A stretch of 10,963 nt of DNA. Source: Caldifarciminota bacterium RBG_13_43_14 (GTDB lineage: Bacteria > Hydrothermota > Tepidihabitantia > SM23-42). Below, piece after piece: positions 6,369-10,963 of the stretch. The notes below the pieces were generated by a model that did no database searches, was not told where the DNA came from, and saw only the letters and a program-made list of their open reading frames with translations. Position 1 is the stretch's first letter. Every line of letters begins with the position of its first letter. Both the position numbers and the translations under genes were made by a program. The DNA is taken from positions 1 through 10,963 of the forward strand of contig MEUM01000119.1 in the NCBI GenBank assembly GCA_001771735.1. The letters run 5' to 3'.

Positions 6369-7178
6369 ATGGGCTATTTGCTCATCTTAAGACCTCTTAA
6401 TTGCTTGATCACAGCCGTATCGGTTGTTGTCGGTGCCTGGATCGGATTACCTAGGATTTTCAATCTACAATTATTGATTGGCATGATCATTGGTTTCTTT
6501 ACCTGCGGTTTTGGTAATGTTCTGAATGATATATATGACATTGAAATCGATTCGATCAATGCACCGCATCGACCCCTGCCAAAGGGATTAGTCAAGAAAA
6601 CCTATGTAATTCTTGAGGCGATCGGTTTAGCCGTAATAAGTCTGATACTGGCGATTTTGCTCAGCCCAAGGGCTTTCATTCTCGTACTCATTGCTTTGAT
6701 CCTGCTGCTGCTTTATGCCGGTTTGTTGAAAAAATGCTGGCCGGCAAATCTGGTTGTTGCGCTTCTGACCGGATTCAGTTTCTTGCTGGGCGGTATTGTC
6801 AATAATAATGTCGCCGCATTATTTCCATTCGCCTTCTCGGTATTGATTCACATGCCCCGCGAGATAATAAAGGACCTCATCGATGAAGCCGGCGATCGGG
6901 CACAAGGCGTCATTACCTGTGCAGCCAGGATAGGTTCTCAAAGGGCAAGAATACTGGCCTCAATCTATCTTGGAATGCTTGTCTTAATCCTGCCTTTGCC
7001 CTTCATATTTCAAACGCTCAACTGGAGATATATGATCGTGATACTGGTGATTGCTTTTCCGCCAATAATCTATTCGATCATGCGCATAATGCGTCAATCA
7101 GCAATCCCTGATCTGCGTGTATCGAGCCGTATCCTCAAGTTTATTATGGTCGCCGGTCTGATCGCGATGATAATTTGA
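6369..7178 (+). CDS. UbiA-family prenyltransferase, DGGGP-synthase-like
   Basis: This is an integral membrane prenyl-diphosphate transferase of 269 residues with about eight hydrophobic helices. Two Mg-diphosphate motifs are present: N53-D54-x2-D57-x3-D61 followed by the HRPLPKG block, and K168-D169-x2-D172-x3-D176 preceded by PRE. The pairing of 'NVLNDIYDIEID..N.PHRP' with 'REIIKDLIDEAGD' resembles digeranylgeranylglyceryl-phosphate synthases (archaeal ether-lipid enzymes, also known in some bacteria) more than UbiA or MenA quinone enzymes. Substrate assignment is from remembered family resemblance only. The start 'MGYLLILRPLNC' matches the family N-terminus, but there is no ribosome site in front of it. 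uppP begins 4 bases after its stop, so both isoprenoid genes are probably co-transcribed. Confidence 0.85.
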   Translation: MGYLLILRPLNCLITAVSVVVGAWIGLPRIFNLQLLIGMIIGFFTCGFGNVLNDIYDIEIDSINAPHRPLPKGLVKKTYVILEAIGLAVISLILAILLSPRAFILVLIALILLLLYAGLLKKCWPANLVVALLTGFSFLLGGIVNNNVAALFPFAFSVLIHMPREIIKDLIDEAGDRAQGVITCAARIGSQRARILASIYLGMLVLILPLPFIFQTLNWRYMIVILVIAFPPIIYSIMRIMRQSAIPDLRVSSRILKFIMVAGLIAMII

Positions 7179-7182
7179 ACTT

Positions 7183-7932
7183 ATGGTAGCAAAAACGATA
7201 ATCCTTGGTATCGTGCAGGGGCTTACCGAATTCCTGCCGATTTCCAGTTCCGGACATCTGGCTTTGCTGGAAATGGTTTTCCGGTTCGAAGAACCAATCG
7301 CGCTTACTGCATTCCTGCATTTTGGTACTCTGATCTCAACCATTGTCTATTTTCGCAAAGAGCTGATTTTGATTTTCAAGGGATTGCTCAAGCGGGAAGC
7401 CAACAGCATTAATTACATCATCAATATCATAATCGGTTCAATACCGGTCGTCATCTTCGCTTTCATTTTCCGTAAATTCATCGAGGCTGCTTTCAGCGAT
7501 ATGCGGGTTATTGCGATCTTTCTTGGTTTGACCGGAACATTATTATTGATAACCGGAATATATAATAAAGGCAGTAAACCGGTGAACTGGTTAAAGGCCT
7601 TTATCATCGGTATCGGTCAGATGATTGCCATCTTTCCTGGTATTTCACGCTCCGGGACAACGATCAGCACCGGTCTCTTGCTAAAAGTCGACACCCGAAC
7701 CGCTTTTCAATTTTCTTTTTTATTGTCCCTGCCCGCGGTTCTTGGCGCCAATCTCCTTGAATTAATGACGCTCGAACAAACCTTAGATCCAATAAGCGTC
7801 GTCGCCGGCATGGTTTTCAGTGCTTTGTCCGGATTGTTGGCGCTTTTTATATTGCGCCGGATAATCGACCGTCATTTTCATCTTTTTGGGATTTATTGTT
7901 TAATAATAAGCATAATACTATTATTGATATGA
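7183..7932 (+). CDS. uppP: Undecaprenyl-diphosphatase UppP (BacA)
   Basis: UppP dephosphorylates undecaprenyl diphosphate in the cytoplasmic membrane, recycling the lipid carrier for peptidoglycan and other envelope polymers; overexpression is known to raise bacitracin resistance. The 249-residue protein shows QGLTEFLPISSSGHL (12-26) with E16, S21-S23 and H25, and FPGISRSGTT (151-160) with R156. These are the two signature blocks that form the active site. Multiple hydrophobic helices fill the rest. It sits 4 bases after the prenyltransferase stop, and its own TGA overlaps the peptidase ATG (ATGA). Confidence 0.96.
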   Translation: MVAKTIILGIVQGLTEFLPISSSGHLALLEMVFRFEEPIALTAFLHFGTLISTIVYFRKELILIFKGLLKREANSINYIINIIIGSIPVVIFAFIFRKFIEAAFSDMRVIAIFLGLTGTLLLITGIYNKGSKPVNWLKAFIIGIGQMIAIFPGISRSGTTISTGLLLKVDTRTAFQFSFLLSLPAVLGANLLELMTLEQTLDPISVVAGMVFSALSGLLALFILRRIIDRHFHLFGIYCLIISIILLLI

Positions 7933-9860
7933 AAAACAAAATAATATTTTTGATAATCATGGCGCTTGCCCAAGTCAGCACAAAAACAATACGCAAGGGC
8001 AATTTGGTTATAGAAAATATTCCGGAAATACCCTCCTCGATAATCGATCAGCTGCGGCCGTTTCAGAATGTTCGCAGCGCCTATTTCTGCGATTGGCTCC
8101 TCGATGATCAGGGTATTTTGATAATCACCCGGTTCGGCGATGTCGGTCAATTGCATAAAATCGAAATGCCCTTAGGCATGCGTCATCAGTTGACCTTTTT
8201 CAGCGAGCCGGTCAGTGGCGGTTATGTCTGCCCTGATCAACGACAACCTTATTTTCTATTCTCAAAGGATACTCTGGGAAACGAGATCGACCAGATCTAT
8301 AAATACAATTATCTGACCGGCAAACATGCAATGCTGACTGACGGTCGTTCAAAATTCAGCGATGTTGTCTGGTCAAACCGTGGTGATCGCTTCGCTTTCT
8401 CGAGCACGACGCGTAATGAAACGGACTGGGATGTTTATATTGGCACGCTTGCCGGAAAATCCAGTTTCATGAGACTAACTGAAAAAGAAGGAAGCTGGGA
8501 TCCGGTGGACTATTCAACCGATGATAGTAAATTACTGGTGCGCCATTATGTGTCCGCAACCGAATCATATTATTATATTCTTGAGATCAAATCCAAAAAA
8601 CTTACCCCCTTGAGCCCGCTTGACAAAAAAGCTTCTTATGGAGTTGCCCGCTGGGATAAAAAAGGAAAGGGTATATATGTAATATCCGATCAATTTAGTG
8701 ACTTTCGGCAACTGCTGTATTATGATCTGGCAACTTCCCGGTTTGACACCATTACCAAATCAATACCCTGGGATATAGAGACCTTCCGTATATCGCCAAG
8801 TGGTGACACGATCGCATTCATCAGCAATGAGAATGGGTATAGCGTTCTATATTTAATGGACACGCGTACCCGAAGCAAGAGTATTATCAAATTACCGGTC
8901 GGGCAGGTTTTTGGCATTAATTTCAAACCGGATGGCAGCAAACTGGCATTGGTTCTTAATAACGTTAAATCGCCAAGTGATGTTTACGTGATCGATCTTA
9001 AGGACAAAAAGATAATTCGCTGGACCGAAGGCGAAACAGTCGGCATTGATACATCGAGTTTCGTTATCCCGCAAAATTTCGAATACCCAACATTCGACCG
9101 CGTCAATGGAAAACCAAGGAAGATACCAGCATTTATCTACCGGCCGAAAAAAGGTAAACCGCCGTATCCAGTCATTATCGAACTGCACGGCGGACCGGCT
9201 GGCCAGGATGTTCCATATTTTTCGCCTCTGACCCAGTATTATATCGAACGAATGGGTGCCGCGATAATCATTCCCAACTTCCGCGGTTCATCCGGCTACG
9301 GCCGGGAATTTTTGATGCTCGATGATGGCTGTCTTCGCGAAAATGCTATAAGAGACATCGGCGCCCTGCTTGACTGGATCGACAAGGATCCGGACCTGGA
9401 TGCTAGGCGAGTTGCGGTAACTGGTGGTTCTTATGGTGGATACATGGTGCTGGCCTGTATGGTCAATTACAGCAACCGTCTGGCTTGCGGTATAGATTTT
9501 TGCGGTATCAGCAATTTTGTCACCTTTCTTGAAAACACCGGTAAGTACCGCCAGGACCTTCGCCGGGTTGAATACGGTGATGAAAGAGACCCGGTCATGC
9601 GCGAATTTTTGAATAAAATATCCCCCCTGACCAATGCGCATAAGATCAAAAAACCTCTCTTCGTGGTTCAGGGTAAAAACGATCCCCGGGTGCCGGTAAC
9701 TGAAGCGGAACAGATCGTAAAGGCGGTAAGAAATAATGAAGTTGAAGTCTGGTATTTGCTCGCTGAGGATGAAGGCCATGGTTTTGGAAAAAAACCTAAT
9801 CGTGATTATTACAATCAGGCAAAAATCCTTTTTCTTGAAAAATTCTTGTTGAAGAAATAA
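7929..9860 (+). CDS. Secreted S9 prolyl-oligopeptidase-family serine peptidase
   Basis: This is a 643-residue peptidase with the S9 layout: a short hydrophobic N-terminal segment (MKNKIIFLIIMALAQ) that looks like a signal peptide or anchor, a beta-propeller of WD/TolB-like blades (about 50-390, for example WSNRGDRFAFSS, FRISPSGDTIAFIS, FKPDGSKLAL), and a C-terminal alpha/beta hydrolase. The catalytic triad is visible: S501 in GGSYGGY, D585 in GKNDPRVP and H617 in EDEGHGF; ELHGGPAG forms the oxyanion-hole region. I chose the ATG at 7929 because it overlaps the uppP stop as ATGA and places the signal at the N-terminus; an in-frame ATG at 7896 would bury it behind 11 residues and overlap uppP by 37 bases. 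Probably an envelope or periplasmic oligopeptidase; the substrate is unknown. Confidence 0.93.
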   Translation: MKNKIIFLIIMALAQVSTKTIRKGNLVIENIPEIPSSIIDQLRPFQNVRSAYFCDWLLDDQGILIITRFGDVGQLHKIEMPLGMRHQLTFFSEPVSGGYVCPDQRQPYFLFSKDTLGNEIDQIYKYNYLTGKHAMLTDGRSKFSDVVWSNRGDRFAFSSTTRNETDWDVYIGTLAGKSSFMRLTEKEGSWDPVDYSTDDSKLLVRHYVSATESYYYILEIKSKKLTPLSPLDKKASYGVARWDKKGKGIYVISDQFSDFRQLLYYDLATSRFDTITKSIPWDIETFRISPSGDTIAFISNENGYSVLYLMDTRTRSKSIIKLPVGQVFGINFKPDGSKLALVLNNVKSPSDVYVIDLKDKKIIRWTEGETVGIDTSSFVIPQNFEYPTFDRVNGKPRKIPAFIYRPKKGKPPYPVIIELHGGPAGQDVPYFSPLTQYYIERMGAAIIIPNFRGSSGYGREFLMLDDGCLRENAIRDIGALLDWIDKDPDLDARRVAVTGGSYGGYMVLACMVNYSNRLACGIDFCGISNFVTFLENTGKYRQDLRRVEYGDERDPVMREFLNKISPLTNAHKIKKPLFVVQGKNDPRVPVTEAEQIVKAVRNNEVEVWYLLAEDEGHGFGKKPNRDYYNQAKILFLEKFLLKK

Positions 9861-9895
9861 CACATCTCCCTTTTTTTAAAAAAGGGAGATGTGTT
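9859..9895. terminator. Long hairpin terminator between convergent genes
   Basis: Two 18-base arms (9859-9876 and 9878-9895), each with a GGGAGATGTG/CACATCTCCC core and six A/T pairs next to the centre, are exact reverse complements around one base. A T-rich tract (about 9902-9911) follows on the plus strand. The hairpin begins inside the stop codon of the peptidase gene and lies between it and the opposing DUF4242-like frame, so it may terminate from both sides. Efficiency is inferred. Confidence 0.8.
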
Positions 9896-9910
9896 AAAAT
9901 CCTTTTTGTT

Positions 9911-9964
9911 TCTGCGCAATACGCTTTACGCGCTACTCCCTCCGAAGGCGGGCAGGCGTTACGC
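9911..9964. repeat. Degenerate NNTACGC heptamer repeat in intergenic DNA
   Basis: Four consecutive heptamers are visible (TCTGCGC, AATACGC, TTTACGC, GCTACTC, 9911-9938), with another GTTACGC at 9958-9964 after a G+C-rich patch containing GGCGGGCAGGCG. No coding frame fits. It fills the gap between the terminator hairpin and the next minus-strand gene. Its function is not known to me. Confidence 0.45.
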
Positions 9965-9970
9965 TTTTTA

Positions 9971-10213
9971 CTATCCTGAATAAACGATCACCTGTTTGAT
10001 CGATTCTGGTTTAACCTGCGCTTTCTCAAATAGTTTTTCAATGCTTTGTTTGTCCGGCGCAGTCCAGCAGCACATTGCCTGGCCCTTTTCCTGATCAATA
10101 TAAGCCCGGTCCATTTTCATATCGCTTCCAACTGAAGCGCTGATCACTTTTGATCAGATCGAACTGACCTGATCTTTATTCATTGGTGGTAAAGTTATTA
10201 AGAATGTCGCCAT
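9971..10213 (-). pseudogene. DUF4242-like small protein gene with in-frame TGA at codon 20 (pseudogene or possible selenoprotein)
   Basis: From an ATG at 10213, preceded by a textbook AGGAGG with 6-base spacing, the frame reads MATFLITLPPMNKDQVSSI, meets TGA at 10156-10154, then continues in the same frame for 60 residues to TAG at 9971. The downstream part (DRAYIDQEKGQAMCCWTAPD, then a helix and VKPESIKQV) resembles small DUF4242/SCO4226-like ferredoxin-fold proteins, and total length (about 80) is normal for them. Other genes here end in TGA, so codon reassignment is unlikely. Either CGA-to-TGA (Arg) inactivated the gene, or the base is a sequencing error, or TGA encodes selenocysteine: a 6-bp hairpin follows at a suitable distance. 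The strong ribosome site and otherwise undamaged frame argue for a recent event or recoding. Family assignment is moderate. Confidence 0.6.
10123..10139 (-). other. Hairpin downstream of in-frame TGA (SECIS-like candidate)
   Basis: On the minus strand CGCTTC-AGTTG-GAAGCG forms a perfect 6-bp stem with a 5-base loop. Twenty bases separate the TGA from the loop, within the range I recall for bacterial SECIS elements (about 16-37), and a G lies among the first two loop bases as that model asks. A second possible fold, TGATCA-AAAG-TGATCA, would include the TGA itself. Chance is a real alternative. Confidence 0.3.
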
Positions 10214-10292
10214 ATTAACCTCCTTTTATAGTTATATTAGGCAATAACTCCGCTCAATATTATCCTATCTCTTTGTCTAACATAAAAATATT

Positions 10293-10736
10293 TCATAGTA
10301 AATGGTCGAGATGCAAAGCTGTGGCTTTTACCAATTCGCGGCATATCTCAGGATGAAATCTTGACCATATTTTTTTATTTTTCCTGATATCAACCTTGAT
10401 AAGTTTCCCGCATAGCATAGTGCCGTATCGTCTTTCAAACCAACGCATTAATTTCTGTGCTAATCGATAAGTTTTTTCCTTCGCCGCCTCATCGTTCGCT
10501 CTTCCACGTCCGTATTTCAAACCTATCGCCATTATGCTACCGGTGATCGCGCCACATAATTCTCCGCGCCGGCATATACCGCCGCCAAAGGCCGATGCAA
10601 TGCGCAGAGCTTTAACCCGGGTCAATCCAATGGCGGGCGCAAAAGCGCTAAAAATCGACTGGCTGCAATTAAAACCCTGATCAAAAAATTTCAAGGCTCT
10701 TTTAGATTTCAATGTTCTGTTCCCTTTTAGTTTCAA
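10293..10736 (-). CDS. C_GCAxxG_C_C family putative redox-active protein
   Basis: The 147-residue cysteine-patterned protein matches this family of unknown function: FNCSQSIF with C24, FGGGICRRGE (50-59) with C55, the core CGAITGSIMAIGLKYG with C61, then C109 and a C-terminal C132 in ICRELV. Conserved cysteines suggest redox chemistry or a metal/cluster site; there is no signal peptide, and the basic N-terminus (KLKGNRTLKSKR) precedes the first helix. The start is a TTG at 10736 with AAGGA about 7 bases upstream; no ATG occurs before the middle of the protein. It lies 15 bases after the stop of the next gene upstream (10752), so the two are probably one operon, possibly continuing into the DUF4242-like frame 79 bases further on. 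Confidence 0.85.
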   Translation of the reverse strand: MKLKGNRTLKSKRALKFFDQGFNCSQSIFSAFAPAIGLTRVKALRIASAFGGGICRRGELCGAITGSIMAIGLKYGRGRANDEAAKEKTYRLAQKLMRWFERRYGTMLCGKLIKVDIRKNKKIWSRFHPEICRELVKATALHLDHLL

Positions 10737-10751
10737 AGTAAAATCCTTTTG

Positions 10752-10963
10752 TTATTTTAATGGCTCGAATTCTTTAAACCAGTTAAAACCCGACTCTTTC
10801 ATTATTGCTATGAACTCATCATTGCCTTCGGGCATGAGATCAGCAGCGTAATGTAATCCAAAGTATCGTTGAACCGCGTTTATATAACCCTGCTCTTTGA
10901 TCCGCTCAATACACTTATCGGCAAAATCTTTCCCATTGATTTTGGTGCACACCTCAGCGATCC
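10752..10963 (-). CDS. C-terminal end of an unrecognised protein (partial, cut by right edge)
   Basis: The frame is open to the window edge and ends with TAA at 10752, so at least 70 codons are visible. An internal GTG at 10952 is not needed as a start; the gene probably begins outside the window. The visible tail is soluble and mixed alpha-helical, with INGKDFADKCIERIKEQGY, YFGLHYAADLMPEGNDEF and an aromatic end NWFKEFEPLK. I do not recognise the family. It is followed after 15 bases by the C_GCAxxG_C_C gene, suggesting shared transcription. Confidence 0.6.
   Translation of the reverse strand, partial: IAEVCTKINGKDFADKCIERIKEQGYINAVQRYFGLHYAADLMPEGNDEFIAIMKESGFNWFKEFEPLK

Noticed and set aside
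7896..7928. Earlier ATG at 7896 for the S9 peptidase
   Set aside because: It would overlap uppP by 37 bases and put 11 polar residues before the signal-like hydrophobic segment; the ATGA overlap at 7929 is more natural.
9288..9863. 191-codon minus-strand open frame over the peptidase 3' end
   Set aside because: It is antisense to the catalytic domain containing S501, D585 and H617, and has no recognisable motifs of its own.
10154..10156. Genome-wide reassignment of TGA to Trp or Gly
   Set aside because: mltG, ruvX, ubiA and uppP all end in TGA at the expected family lengths.
9971..10292. CRISPR array or tRNA/rRNA gene in the low-coding regions
   Set aside because: No regular repeat-spacer pattern, cloverleaf or rRNA-like stretch is visible here or elsewhere in the window.

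Overview
The window looks like the chromosome of an uncultured bacterium, probably a candidate-phylum lineage. A WOR-3/FCB-type host is a guess, based on moderate GC, a UbiA enzyme resembling archaeal-type ether-lipid enzymes, and short coupled operons. Peptidoglycan genes (mltG, uppP) show that it is a walled bacterium. TGA acts as a normal stop in several genes.

Layout. Positions 1-3481 are a minus-strand operon: ruvX, mltG and a large soluble protein ending in a class III nucleotide cyclase domain that runs off the left edge. The genes overlap by 4 and 14 bases and start from a divergent promoter region at about 3518-3556. Positions 3636-6290 are a visibly more A+T-rich plus-strand cassette. 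Its first gene encodes a complete LexA repressor/autoprotease fused in frame to an SPPY-type DNA methyltransferase. The second encodes an MvaI/BcnI-family restriction endonuclease. The cassette has a perfect TTGACA-N17-TATAAT promoter whose spacer is an almost exact E. coli-type SOS box. Positions 6369-9860 are a plus-strand operon of a UbiA-family prenyltransferase, uppP and a secreted S9 prolyl-oligopeptidase-family peptidase, closed by a strong hairpin at 9859-9895. Positions 9971-10963 are minus-strand: a short DUF4242-like reading frame interrupted by an in-frame TGA, a C_GCAxxG_C_C-type putative redox protein, and the C-terminal end of an unrecognised gene cut by the right edge.

How the parts may work together. 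The main item is the restriction-modification (RM) cassette. The modification enzyme carries its own SOS-type repressor, and the promoter carries the matching kind of operator. This suggests an RM operon that represses itself according to the amount of methyltransferase and is derepressed by RecA-stimulated self-cleavage after DNA damage, including damage by its own nuclease. The domains and the operator are read directly from sequence; the regulatory circuit is inference. A second point is the in-frame TGA in the DUF4242-like gene, followed by a compact hairpin at a distance compatible with a bacterial SECIS element; a simple nonsense mutation is at least as likely.
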